Shown piece by piece: positions 23,874 through 32,627 of a stretch of 41,481 nucleotides of DNA. The position numbers and the translations under genes are program-made. How positions within the stretch are numbered: the first letter of the stretch is position 1; each line of letters starts with the position of its first letter. Source of the stretch: CAWGCE01 sp964480915 (GTDB lineage: Bacteria > Planctomycetota > Planctomycetia > Pirellulales > Pirellulaceae); the NCBI GenBank assembly GCA_964480915.1, contig CAYZRS010000046.1:1-41481 (forward strand). The letters are read 5' to 3'. A model generated the notes under the pieces. That model did not search any database. It saw nothing but the letters and a program-made list of their open reading frames with translations, and had not been told where the DNA came from.

Positions 23874-26723
23874 TTAGCCGGCCGAACCGGCAGGCTCTAA
23901 CTCGCGTTCCTGCATCGCCGCTTTATCCGACGTTTCCGCTTCCACATCCGCTGGGTTCGTTTCCGAATTGGACGCTTCCTTCGCCGAATTCGATTCCAAC
24001 GAACCTGCCATCATGTCGATCATCGGCGCCGATCCAAATACCGAGGTTAACGCGGTTTTGATCTCAGCATTCGACAACTTCGAAATTTTGTCGATCAGCT
24101 CTCCCTGAAAATGCAAGGTACGATCCACTTCCAGACCTCGCAGTAATCGACCGGCAAGTGATCGTTCATTGGCAATCGAGCGCTCAAATTTCAGCACATA
24201 ACTCTTCTTGGCTTCTTCCAACTCTTCATCGGTGAGACCATCGGCGATCCATTGTTGAATTTCTTCCTGCATTGCCGACAGTGCCTTCTTGGCATTTTGC
24301 GGGGCACAAATCGCGTAACCGAAAAGCGAACCGACCGGGTCTTGCGTACCGGCCGAATACGATGCCCCCGCCCCATAAGAGAGGCCACCTTTATGACGAA
24401 GACGCGTCATCAACCGCGACTTGGCACTCTCGCCCAGCACGTAACTCGCCAGCGTCAACGCCGCGTGCTCGGGCGCGTCGTCCTTCGCTTCAATCGAAGT
24501 TCCCATGCCAACGATTGCCATGGCCTTGTCGGGCGTATTGATAACCAGGCTATCGGCCTCATTCGCCTTGAATGGTCGCCCGATTCGGACGTACTCGGCA
24601 GGTGACTTCCAACTCCCAAATTCTTTTTCGAGCGCCTCCTTCACGGCCGCCGGGTCGAAGTCGCCAACGACGGCGACCTCCATGTAGCTGGCTCCCACTT
24701 GGGACTCGTAGAGTTCTTTCACGTCGCTGAGTTGTACCGATTCGATTCGTTCCAGCGACTCTTTCATGCTGGGAATGTAGTGAATACTCCCCGCCGGCCA
24801 GGGCGACATCTTGCGGCGCAACTCCATGATCCCGAGCGCCTGAGGCTCGGACATCATCTGTTGCACCATCGACTTGCTCTGGTTGACGATCGTCTCGAAT
24901 TCCTTCTCGTCGAACGAAGGCTGTTTCAGGATCTCACCAAGCAAACCAATCGACGGCAACAAGTTGGCTCGGTCCGATACGATCGAGGCCGACAAAGCGC
25001 CCGCGGAACCGCCCCTGCCACCACCGACATTGATGCTGGATTCCAGCTTGTCGATCTCGTCCCGCAACTCTTGATACGTGTGCTTGGCAGTTCCTCGCAT
25101 GAGCATCTGCCCGATCATTCCGGCCGCCGTCGTCTTGCCGGTCAAGACCTGCTCGTTGCCGTAGTGCAGCTTCGCCGACAGTCGCACGGAATCACCTCGC
25201 GTCTCAATCGGCAAAAGCGCCACTTTGATACCCGATGGCAATTCGGTGCGTTCCACGCGTTGTTCGATGTAATCGACTTCAGGCTTCAGCTTTTCGCCCT
25301 GGGCGATCTGTTGCGAACCGGTGTAATTTTTCACCAAATCGGGAACGCTGGGCGCCGCCGGCACGGTGACGCGCTGACTTTCTTTTGTTGGAATAAAAAT
25401 GCCTGCGGTCCGATTCGATTCGATCAAATACTTCTCGGCAGCCGCTTGGACCTGCTCGACCGTGACTTCTTTCAAGCGATCGCGATGAATGAAGAACAGA
25501 CGCCAATCGCCTTGGGCAATCGATTCGCTTAGCTGCACGCCAATGCGACCACTGTTCGTCATCGCCATCTTGATCCGTTTCAGTGCGCGTGCCTTGGCCC
25601 GTTCAACCTCTTCCTTTGTCACCGACTTTACTGACTCGGTCGTATCAATCATGTAGTCCAAAACGGCCTGCGGGTCCTGATCATCGGAAACCGAAGCGCT
25701 GAACTGCATCGCGCCCGGTTCGGCCAATGCAAACGCGACTCCAGACACGCTCGATGCCAACCCCGGCACAACCAACTTGCGGTAAAGTCGTCCCGACGGC
25801 TGTCCGGTCAGGATGTCTTCCAAAATCTGGACGGCTGGAAATTCTGCATGCGTTCCGGACGGGATGTGGTAGACCAAACCGACTTCGGCCACTTCACCGA
25901 CTCGCTTCAAAGTAACGAGCCGCGAACCATCCTGAGCCGGCTCTTCCGTGTAGGTCTGATCGAGCACACGTGTCGGCTTTTCCAACCCGCAAAAATACTT
26001 CGCAATAAGGCCCAACGTTTTTGCTTCATCAAACTGACCGGCGACAAGTAGGATCGCATTGTCTGGCTGGTAGTACTTTTTGTAGAACGCTTTGAGGTTG
26101 GCAACCGGCACTCGCTCGATGTCGCTGCGATTGCCAATGGTCGATTTGCCGTAGTTGTGCCACAGGAAAGCGGCCGACATCATGCGTTCGGACAAGACGG
26201 CGCTAGGGCTGTTCTCTCCCCGTTCGAATTCATTCCGCACGACGGTCATTTCCTTCGCCAACTCTTCGGCCGCAATGTCGCTGTTGATCATGCGATCGGC
26301 TTCCATCTTCAATGCGAAATCGAGATTATCGTCACTGGCAGGAAGCGTTTCGTAGTAGTTGGTTCGATCGAGCCAGGTGGTGCCATTGAACGAAGCGCCA
26401 TGATCTTCCAACGCGCCCCAAATATTCGTGATGGACGGAGTCCCTTTGAAAACCATGTGCTCGAGCAAATGTGCCATCCCCGATTCCCCACGCCCCTCAT
26501 GCCGCGAACCGACCCGATAGGTAACGTTCACCGTGATGGTCGGCTTCGATTGGTCAGGAAAGAGCAGGATCTGCAATCCGTTCGGCATCGCATATTCGGT
26601 GATCCCTTCGACCGTCGTCACTTTCGTGATCCCGTCCGGCAAAGCTTCTGCGGAAACGGGCCGGCCCCAGGCAAGAGACAAAAGGACCAACGCCAAAGAG
26701 AGGCAGAGGGATGATGTACGCAT
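23874..26723 (-). CDS. M16-family (insulinase/pitrilysin-like) zinc metalloprotease
   Basis: A 949-residue exported protease with a signal peptide (about 1-26) and two M16 halves. The N-terminal half has the inverted zinc motif H85-L-L-E88-H89 (MAHLLEHMVFKGT) and the third ligand Glu165 in VVRNEFE, 76 residues after the second His, as in pitrilysins. The C-terminal half (from about 490) has no HxxEH, so it is the usual inactive partner. Likely a periplasmic peptidase for short peptides. The start at 26723 has AGGAAG 6 nt upstream; the ATG at 26753 would add 10 residues before the signal peptide. It follows the ABC exporter genes on the same strand after a 181-nt gap. Confidence 0.9.
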   Translation of the reverse strand: MRTSSLCLSLALVLLSLAWGRPVSAEALPDGITKVTTVEGITEYAMPNGLQILLFPDQSKPTITVNVTYRVGSRHEGRGESGMAHLLEHMVFKGTPSITNIWGALEDHGASFNGTTWLDRTNYYETLPASDDNLDFALKMEADRMINSDIAAEELAKEMTVVRNEFERGENSPSAVLSERMMSAAFLWHNYGKSTIGNRSDIERVPVANLKAFYKKYYQPDNAILLVAGQFDEAKTLGLIAKYFCGLEKPTRVLDQTYTEEPAQDGSRLVTLKRVGEVAEVGLVYHIPSGTHAEFPAVQILEDILTGQPSGRLYRKLVVPGLASSVSGVAFALAEPGAMQFSASVSDDQDPQAVLDYMIDTTESVKSVTKEEVERAKARALKRIKMAMTNSGRIGVQLSESIAQGDWRLFFIHRDRLKEVTVEQVQAAAEKYLIESNRTAGIFIPTKESQRVTVPAAPSVPDLVKNYTGSQQIAQGEKLKPEVDYIEQRVERTELPSGIKVALLPIETRGDSVRLSAKLHYGNEQVLTGKTTAAGMIGQMLMRGTAKHTYQELRDEIDKLESSINVGGGRGGSAGALSASIVSDRANLLPSIGLLGEILKQPSFDEKEFETIVNQSKSMVQQMMSEPQALGIMELRRKMSPWPAGSIHYIPSMKESLERIESVQLSDVKELYESQVGASYMEVAVVGDFDPAAVKEALEKEFGSWKSPAEYVRIGRPFKANEADSLVINTPDKAMAIVGMGTSIEAKDDAPEHAALTLASYVLGESAKSRLMTRLRHKGGLSYGAGASYSAGTQDPVGSLFGYAICAPQNAKKALSAMQEEIQQWIADGLTDEELEEAKKSYVLKFERSIANERSLAGRLLRGLEVDRTLHFQGELIDKISKLSNAEIKTALTSVFGSAPMIDMMAGSLESNSAKEASNSETNPADVEAETSDKAAMQERELEPAGSAG

Positions 26724-26904
26724 AGTTCTTCCTAAATTGTTGAGAGCGTCCATTGCTGACGCCAGAAGTTTTTCAAGTCTCGCATTGTCGCCTTAGCGAG
26801 CGGACTGTGTCTACAACATTGCTGATTTTTTGGCCGCTGCATGTGTCACAAAAAAGCTGAAGAATTGGTGTTAATGCAAGCCAGCGAACAGTTCGCACCG
26901 CCGA

Positions 26905-28293
26905 CTAGCCGGAAACGGCCCAACGAAACACCTCGGTCAATTTGGGGGTCTTCCCTTGCCATAAAATGCCGACGCGGAAAATACGCCCCGCCACATAGAT
27001 GCAAAACATGGTGGAGACGACCAACAGGCACAGCCCCAGAATCGGCTGCCAAATGGGAATCGTCGCACCGGTCGCCATCCGCAGCATCATCATCGTGGGT
27101 GTGATTGGAGGGATGAATGACATGACGGTCGCTACCGTACTGTTCGGCTCCGTCACAATGAAAATCCAAACGAAGAGTGGACACATCAGCACCATCCAAA
27201 CGGGCAAAAGAGCCGATTGAGCTTCTTTCAACTGCGACACGGCCGACGCCACCGACATAAAGATCGAGGCAAAAAACATCACGCCTAGAATTTGAAAGAC
27301 GATAAACCAAGGCAGCAGTTGCAACGGCACCATGTCCGCATATCCCTGCTTTGCAGCCACGAAATAACTACCGAGGGCATAAATCGCAAAGACCAACAGC
27401 GAGCCGGCGACCGTCCCCAAGAGCTTTCCAGCCATCAACTGCGTCGGATTCGCACTGCCGAGTAACACCTCGGCAATGCGTTGCGATTTTTCTTCGAGCA
27501 CACTCTCCAACACGGGCTGTGACGACATCAGGATGATCATGAACATCAGCATCATGACACCGAACGGCAACATCAACGACGACATCTCGTCCTTCTCGAC
27601 CGCTGGCTCCATCACGCCATCGTCGCCCAACTCTAAGAGCCCCACACTGCGAACTTCAACCGGTGTGCTCGCTTGCTGAACGACCGTGGTATCGATCCCC
27701 ATCCGAGCCAGTCGCTTATTCTTCACCGATTCGTTGATCGTCTGACTGACCCAACGCTTGGTATCGGACAAGCCTGATTCTTCCGAGTAGAAAACAACTT
27801 CCGGCAAGTTGCCTTCGTCGTCGAACTGATCGACTTTCGTCGGAACTTCGACGAACGAGTTGATTTCTTGGTTTCTGATTTTCGTTGACAGCTCGAGCCG
27901 CAATTCATCGGTCGCTGCTCGATCAATGCGTTCGACAAAGAACTTTGAACCTTTGGAAAAAGAGAGCGAATCTTCCCCCTCTTCGTCGTCCTCTTCCACA
28001 TCGGTCTTGTCGGCCGATTTTGACCTCTCTTTGGCCGCTTGCTGCGCTTCGATTTTTGAATCGAGCGCCGCATTGTGCAGCCCGGCCGCCGATTTGAGTC
28101 GGGCAAACATCTCGCCATCCGGGTCGATCACCACGACCTGCTTCTCTTCGACTTTGCCGATGTTACCGAGCAAGTCGAGTGCAAACAGGCTGCCGAACAT
28201 CAACACCGGCATCATCGCCAGCGAGAGCGCGAACGCCTTGGTGCCGACAACGGCTTTGAATTCACGACTCGCAATCGTCAGTATTTTTCGCAT
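26905..28293 (-). CDS. ABC-2-type permease (NatB-like)
   Basis: A 462-residue membrane protein. The first membrane helix (about 20-42) is followed by a large extracytoplasmic domain (about 45-240) that includes an acidic run EEDDEEGED. A cluster of five or six helices follows (about 250-445). The ABC2-membrane hallmark VLEEKSQRIAEVLLGSANPTQLMAGKLLG sits after the second helix. It begins 6 nt after the ATP-binding gene's stop and so forms one operon with it. NatAB-type transporters export sodium or small molecules; the substrate here is unknown. Confidence 0.88.
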   Translation of the reverse strand: MRKILTIASREFKAVVGTKAFALSLAMMPVLMFGSLFALDLLGNIGKVEEKQVVVIDPDGEMFARLKSAAGLHNAALDSKIEAQQAAKERSKSADKTDVEEDDEEGEDSLSFSKGSKFFVERIDRAATDELRLELSTKIRNQEINSFVEVPTKVDQFDDEGNLPEVVFYSEESGLSDTKRWVSQTINESVKNKRLARMGIDTTVVQQASTPVEVRSVGLLELGDDGVMEPAVEKDEMSSLMLPFGVMMLMFMIILMSSQPVLESVLEEKSQRIAEVLLGSANPTQLMAGKLLGTVAGSLLVFAIYALGSYFVAAKQGYADMVPLQLLPWFIVFQILGVMFFASIFMSVASAVSQLKEAQSALLPVWMVLMCPLFVWIFIVTEPNSTVATVMSFIPPITPTMMMLRMATGATIPIWQPILGLCLLVVSTMFCIYVAGRIFRVGILWQGKTPKLTEVFRWAVSG

Positions 28294-28299
28294 CGAGTC

Positions 28300-29238
28300 C
28301 TAGCCCTCACTTTCTACAAGAACAGCCGCAGCGTCCATTTCGCCGGCCGCCGGTTTGGCGATGCGAACAAAAATATCGTGGAGCGAGGGACGAATGACTT
28401 CAAAGTGTTCCAAGCTGACGGCGGCCGCCAGCCGCTGAAGCACCGCTTGAACCTGGCTCTGATCTTTCAAACGGAACTCGTGATGTTCCTGGTGTTTCTC
28501 GAATTCGGTCATACCTTCCAGTCGAGGCAGATCGGCCAGCGGGTCGGAAAGACGAACGCGAATGCGGTCCGTCGGAAATTGCTCGCGGATGCCAGACAAC
28601 GTACCGTCCAGGACTTTCTTGCCTTTGTGGATCATGCAGATCGTGTCACAAAGGCGCTCCGCAACCGCCATGTCATGCGTCGAAAAGAGAACGGTCGTTC
28701 CCTGCTCTCGCAACCACAACACAGCGTCCCTCAGAACTTCCATGTTGACCGGATCGAGTCCACTGAAAGGCTCGTCCAAGATGACTAACTTGGGACGCGC
28801 CACCACGGCAGAGATGAACTGAATTTTTTGGGCCATCCCTTTCGACAACGAGTCGATCCGCTTCTTGCCCCAATCGGCAGCACCGAGTCGCTCGAGCCAA
28901 GCGTCGATCTCGCCTTGGCAATCATAGAAGCCCTTTAGTTTTGCGTAGTAGGTCAGCAGCTGACGAACCTTCATTCGTTTATAAAGACCACGTTCCTCTG
29001 GTAGGTAACCCAGCCGATCATCGGCCGTCTTGCCGGTGGTTTGCCCCAGCACCTCGACGACTCCTTCATCAGGCTGAAAGATACGCAGAATCATGCGAAT
29101 CGTCGTCGTCTTGCCAGAACCATTCGGTCCAATAAAGCCATAGATCGCCCCGGTGGGGATCTCTAGGTCCAATCGCTCGACGGCCGTATTATTTCGAAAG
29201 CGTTTTGTCACGCCTTCCAGTCGGACAGCGTTACTCAT
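28300..29238 (-). CDS. ABC transporter ATP-binding protein (NatA-like)
   Basis: A 312-residue ATPase. Walker A is GPNGSGKT (37-44), followed by the Q-loop region, signature LSKGMAQKIQ, Walker B LVILDEPFSGLDP and the H-loop STHD. The C-terminal DUF4162-like extension (from about 215) is usual for NatA/CcmA-type exporters with ABC-2 permeases. The start at 29238 is fixed by GGAGG 8 nt upstream. It drives the permease encoded immediately downstream. Confidence 0.93.
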   Translation of the reverse strand: MSNAVRLEGVTKRFRNNTAVERLDLEIPTGAIYGFIGPNGSGKTTTIRMILRIFQPDEGVVEVLGQTTGKTADDRLGYLPEERGLYKRMKVRQLLTYYAKLKGFYDCQGEIDAWLERLGAADWGKKRIDSLSKGMAQKIQFISAVVARPKLVILDEPFSGLDPVNMEVLRDAVLWLREQGTTVLFSTHDMAVAERLCDTICMIHKGKKVLDGTLSGIREQFPTDRIRVRLSDPLADLPRLEGMTEFEKHQEHHEFRLKDQSQVQAVLQRLAAAVSLEHFEVIRPSLHDIFVRIAKPAAGEMDAAAVLVESEG

Positions 29239-29666
29239 GGGCTTGCCTCCACATTTCCTCCAGCCGTCGGGCACGGGTCGTCGGTAAGATGCTTGTAAGA
29301 TGGCCAAGCGTACTTGGTAGTATCGCCAAGGAACAGGATGGACATAGATCGCCCACCAGCCCCATACTCTTTAGATGCCATGAATCAATAAGCGACGCAC
29401 CATTCCGGATCACGACAGCGAATTTCGAATTAAGATCGACGATGGGACAGATCGGTCGGCCGCTGCGAGCGACGAGGCGATGAAGTCGTTGAATGGCGGA
29501 AATTTGATCGTTTCTTGCTTGAAAAGCGGCCGCCTGGGAGGTTGCACGGAGACGAGCCCATTTCCAGACTGGTGTTCGTCGTGCCGGCTTCCGCCGAAAG
29601 ACCGCGACATTCCGCCCTAACACAGAAATCGCTCGAGCAGCATTGGTCGAGCAGAGGCTTCCAGCG
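29239..29666. other. Divergent intergenic region, no gene supported
   Basis: Between the ABC ATPase and the RmlD-like gene. A 152-codon minus-strand frame (29231-29689) overlaps both neighbours' starts and has no family signature or ribosome-binding site, so it is not called. Promoters for both flanking genes are expected here. Confidence 0.5.
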
Positions 29667-30533
29667 ATGATCTTAATACTCGGCGCCACAGGCTATATCG
29701 GGACCGCATTTCGGCAATGCCTGGACCAACGGTCGATCGCTTACCGCGCAGTTTCCCGTCGAGAAGTCGATTGCGCCGACCGTGACCAGCTGCAGCGGCT
29801 GATCGCCGACTGCCGGCCCGAATTCCTCATCAACGCGGCCGGATTCGTGGGCAGGCCAAACGTCGATGCTTGTGAGCTTCAAAAGACCGAATGCTTGCAG
29901 GCCAACGCCGTCCTTCCGGGCATCATTCGCGAGGTGTGCGAAGAACGTCAGCTGCCGTGGGGACACGTTTCGGCCGGCTGCCTGTTTACCGGCGAAAGTC
30001 CCCACGCCGAGGGATTCCGAGAAACGGACGAGCCCAACTTTACGTTTCGTCAAAACAACTGCAGTTTCTATTCTGGTAGCAAGGCGTTGGGAGAGGAGCT
30101 ACTCGCGAACGCCCAGCAGTGCTTCGTGTGGCGGATGCGCATGCCCTTTGAAGCGAACAACAATCCGCAAAACTATATCGGCAAGCTACTGCGTTACCCT
30201 CAGCTTTTGGATGTGAGGAACAGCCTCTCGCATCTTGGCGAATGCATCTCTGCCTGTGTCGATTGCTGGACGCAACGCGTCGAGTTTGGCACCTATCACT
30301 TGAACAATGGCGGTTCGATGACGACTCGTGACATTGTCGAACGTATTCAGAAGCTGGGGCTCAGTACGAAAGAGTTCACTTTCTATTCATCGATCGAAGC
30401 GTTTGAAGAAGAAGCCGTGACCACCCCGCGCTCGTTTTGCGTGCTCGACAACCGCAAGGCGACCGATGCCGGCTTGCGCCTTCGCCACGTGCAAGACGCC
30501 ATCGAAGATTCCATCCGCAATTGGCAAGACTAA
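29667..30533 (+). CDS. NAD(P)-dependent sugar-nucleotide reductase/epimerase, RmlD-like
   Basis: A 288-residue short-chain dehydrogenase of the extended type. The Rossmann signature GATGYIG is at residues 6-12, and the catalytic YxxxK is Y135-SGS-K139. The INAAG motif and VSAGCLFTGE (Ser in the catalytic position) match dTDP-4-dehydrorhamnose reductase (RmlD) or the plant-type 3,5-epimerase/4-reductase. It may modify a nucleotide sugar for the cell envelope. It stands alone, without the rest of an rml operon, so the substrate is open. The ATG at 29667 begins right at the Rossmann strand and has AGAGG about 9 nt upstream. Confidence 0.82.
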   Translation: MILILGATGYIGTAFRQCLDQRSIAYRAVSRREVDCADRDQLQRLIADCRPEFLINAAGFVGRPNVDACELQKTECLQANAVLPGIIREVCEERQLPWGHVSAGCLFTGESPHAEGFRETDEPNFTFRQNNCSFYSGSKALGEELLANAQQCFVWRMRMPFEANNNPQNYIGKLLRYPQLLDVRNSLSHLGECISACVDCWTQRVEFGTYHLNNGGSMTTRDIVERIQKLGLSTKEFTFYSSIEAFEEEAVTTPRSFCVLDNRKATDAGLRLRHVQDAIEDSIRNWQD

Positions 30534-30580
30534 GCGTTCGGCCTCCTTAGTAGCGACAGCCCCCAGCACAGAGAGCGCAC

Positions 30581-30620
30581 AAAAAAGGCCACCAAACCAG
30601 GGGCAATAGGTTTGGCGGCC
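30581..30620 (-). terminator. Intrinsic terminator after the GlsB-like gene
   Basis: On the minus strand, GGCCGCCAAACC (30620-30609) pairs with GGTTTGGTGGCC (30598-30587) with one mismatch, followed by TTTTTT (30586-30581). It lies 48 nt after the stop codon of the GlsB-like gene. Confidence 0.8.
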
Positions 30621-30668
30621 GACTCAACCGAACGACCCAAAGCGATCGTTCGGCGACTAATGCTTCGT

Positions 30669-30962
30669 CTAGGTCGCTTTCTTGACTAAGTTGATTACGA
30701 ACAGCAGGATCATTGCTCCTATCGTTCCCGAGGCAATTTCATTGACCCAAGGCATGTCAATCAGGTGCAGCGATCCGAAAATCGCAGAGAAAATCAAAGC
30801 ACCAACAATACCCACCACGATATTGCCAACGATGCCAAAACTTCCACCCTTCATGATTTGGCTCGCCAGCCAGCCGGCGATGGCGCCGATGACGCAGGTC
30901 ACGACAATCGCAGGTAAGTTGACTGCACCGACTAGCACGGGAAGACTTAGGAATTCGCCCAT
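30669..30962 (-). CDS. GlsB/YeaQ/YmgE-family small membrane protein
   Basis: A 97-residue very hydrophobic protein with three predicted helices and the family signature GAIAGWLASQIMKGGSFGIVGNIVVGIVGALI. These transglycosylase-associated (Tat-like) small proteins are induced by stress in many bacteria; the biochemical role is unknown. The start at 30962 is chosen from family length, with GGAG about 9 nt upstream; the open frame to 31052 adds a non-conserved 30-residue extension. Confidence 0.85.
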   Translation of the reverse strand: MGEFLSLPVLVGAVNLPAIVVTCVIGAIAGWLASQIMKGGSFGIVGNIVVGIVGALIFSAIFGSLHLIDMPWVNEIASGTIGAMILLFVINLVKKAT

Positions 30963-31586
30963 ATTTTGAGGCTCCAGGTGTTCGCTCTCTCCTTGAAAGT
31001 ACTGAGTACCATCAAGCCCGTATTCAGGCGCCGCGCATCGCGGTGGATTCATCTTTGTAGACTCACCGCTGACCCAAGTTCGTCACAGCCTCGGAAAGAA
31101 TTTCTATAAAAAGCGTCAAGTCGCTACATTCCAGGCAGTTTTTGATCACGAAACCTGGCAACCATCGATTCGGCAGAAGTGGGGGCCTGCAGTGGCAGCG
31201 CGATTTTTGGTTTCCTGCCGCGCTCCGTGACCTCGTCGCGGGCCGCCCGCGACGGGCGTCGTTTGCGCTCACTTGACTCCAACAAAGAGGGCCTTGGGAA
31301 AACGACCCGCTAAAATATCGAATGTCGGCCTGACGACATCATCATGTCTCACCAGCCAAAGTCTTTTTGTCAGCACCCGCGAAACGGCACACGTTGATGG
31401 CCGACAAGAACGGCGCGAAAGAGCGCAGCGACTGGCCCCACCACAACTCTCCCAACCGGCAAAGTCGGCAATCTGACCATTTGTCCACCAATCAAATGGC
31501 CACTCGATAAGCTACCATTGAGTCTAAGAACGGAGTGTTCAAGTCCAGGGAGGGTGAATGGTTCCACTCAGCAGAATGACACTCTC
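30963..31586. other. Long intergenic region upstream of ku
   Basis: 624 nt without a supported gene. A short minus-strand frame near 31063-31272 and a plus-strand frame at 31273-31476 lack support. It contains the perfect inverted repeat at 31234-31254. Promoters for the GlsB-like gene and for ku are expected here. Confidence 0.55.
31234..31254. repeat. Perfect 9-bp inverted repeat with 3-nt spacer
   Basis: CGTCGCGGG (31234-31242), spacer CCG, CCCGCGACG (31246-31254). There is no T tract, so it is not an intrinsic terminator. It could be an operator or simply a GC-rich chance palindrome. Confidence 0.6.
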
Positions 31587-32591
31587 ATGGCACCTCGCGC
31601 AAGTTGGAAGGGGTTCATCAACCTCAGCCTCGTCTCTGTGCCCGTAAAAGCCTATTCGGCCAACGACTCCAGTGGCAACATTCGGCTCAATCAGTTGCAT
31701 CAAGAATGCAACAGCCGCATTAATTACAAAGTCACTTGCCCAAAATGCGGAGACATCCCTCGCAGTGATCTCGTCAAAGGCTACGAGTATTCCAAAGATC
31801 AGTATGTCGTGATCGACTTGGATGAGCTGGAGCTACTGCGTGCGAAAGATGAAAACAAAGCGATCCGGATCGACAAGTTCATTCATCCGGAACAAGTCGA
31901 TCCGCGTTACATGAGCGAGACGACCTACTATCTCGTTCCAGATGGCGCGCCTGGCCAAAAGCCTTTCACGTTACTGCGAGAGGCGCTCGACAAAAAGTAC
32001 TTGGCTTGCATCGCTCATGTTGTGCTGCACAACAAAGAGCAACTGGTGCTGGTGCGCACGGTCGAGAACTTACTCGCGATGACCGTCTTGCGATACGAGA
32101 GCGAGCTGAAAGACATCGAACAATTCAACGACGAAGTGGTAACGACGGAAATCAGCGAAGACGAGTACAAGCTGGCAGAAAAGCTCATTGATGAAACGAC
32201 CGTCGACGAATTCAGCATCGGTGACTACGAAGACAAATACCACGAACGGCTGACCGCATTGATCGAAGCGAAAGTGGCAGGCAAAGAGATTGTCGCCTCG
32301 CCCGATGTCAAAGTCGCTCCCGTCGTGAATCTGATGGAAGCCTTAAAAGCGAGCGTGCAGCAAATCAAGGGAACCGATCCAGAAAAAACACCGCCCAAAC
32401 GGCGTCGGCGGGCACCGGTGAAGGAACAGGTCGCGAAACGTGGCAAGACGACCAAGGCGAAGAGAAAGAGCTCGTCCGGTTCCAAGAAAACGACACGCGC
32501 CTTGGCCGACCAATTAGCCGCCCCGAAAAAGAAAACCACACCCAAGCCGAAGAAAAAAGTGGCGAAGACTCGTAAAAAGAAAACCGGCTAA
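31587..32591 (+). CDS. ku: Ku DNA-end-binding protein (NHEJ)
   Basis: A 334-residue bacterial Ku. The Ku core (about 1-250) opens with MAPRASWKGFINLSLVSVPVKAYSA and includes VKGYEYSKDQYVVIDLDELELL and the IDKFIHPEQVDPRYMSETTYYL block. A CxxC-type cluster (one Cys about ten residues before CPKC, near residues 36-49) suggests a zinc site seen in some bacterial Ku. The C-terminal tail (about 255-334) is extremely Lys/Arg-rich (KKKTTPKPKKKVAKTRKKK), as in Ku proteins that bind DNA without free ends. The homodimer recruits LigD at double-strand breaks. ligD follows 36 nt later, giving a compact NHEJ operon. The start at 31587 matches Ku N-termini but has a weak ribosome-binding site. Confidence 0.95.
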   Translation: MAPRASWKGFINLSLVSVPVKAYSANDSSGNIRLNQLHQECNSRINYKVTCPKCGDIPRSDLVKGYEYSKDQYVVIDLDELELLRAKDENKAIRIDKFIHPEQVDPRYMSETTYYLVPDGAPGQKPFTLLREALDKKYLACIAHVVLHNKEQLVLVRTVENLLAMTVLRYESELKDIEQFNDEVVTTEISEDEYKLAEKLIDETTVDEFSIGDYEDKYHERLTALIEAKVAGKEIVASPDVKVAPVVNLMEALKASVQQIKGTDPEKTPPKRRRRAPVKEQVAKRGKTTKAKRKSSSGSKKTTRALADQLAAPKKKTTPKPKKKVAKTRKKKTG

Positions 32592-32627
32592 CGTTCGTTT
32601 AGCCGGATCCCGCTCCCACGGCACGAT

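Noticed and set aside
29231..29689. 152-codon minus-strand frame between the ABC ATPase and the RmlD-like gene
   Set aside because: Overlaps the starts of both supported genes and has no motif or ribosome-binding site.
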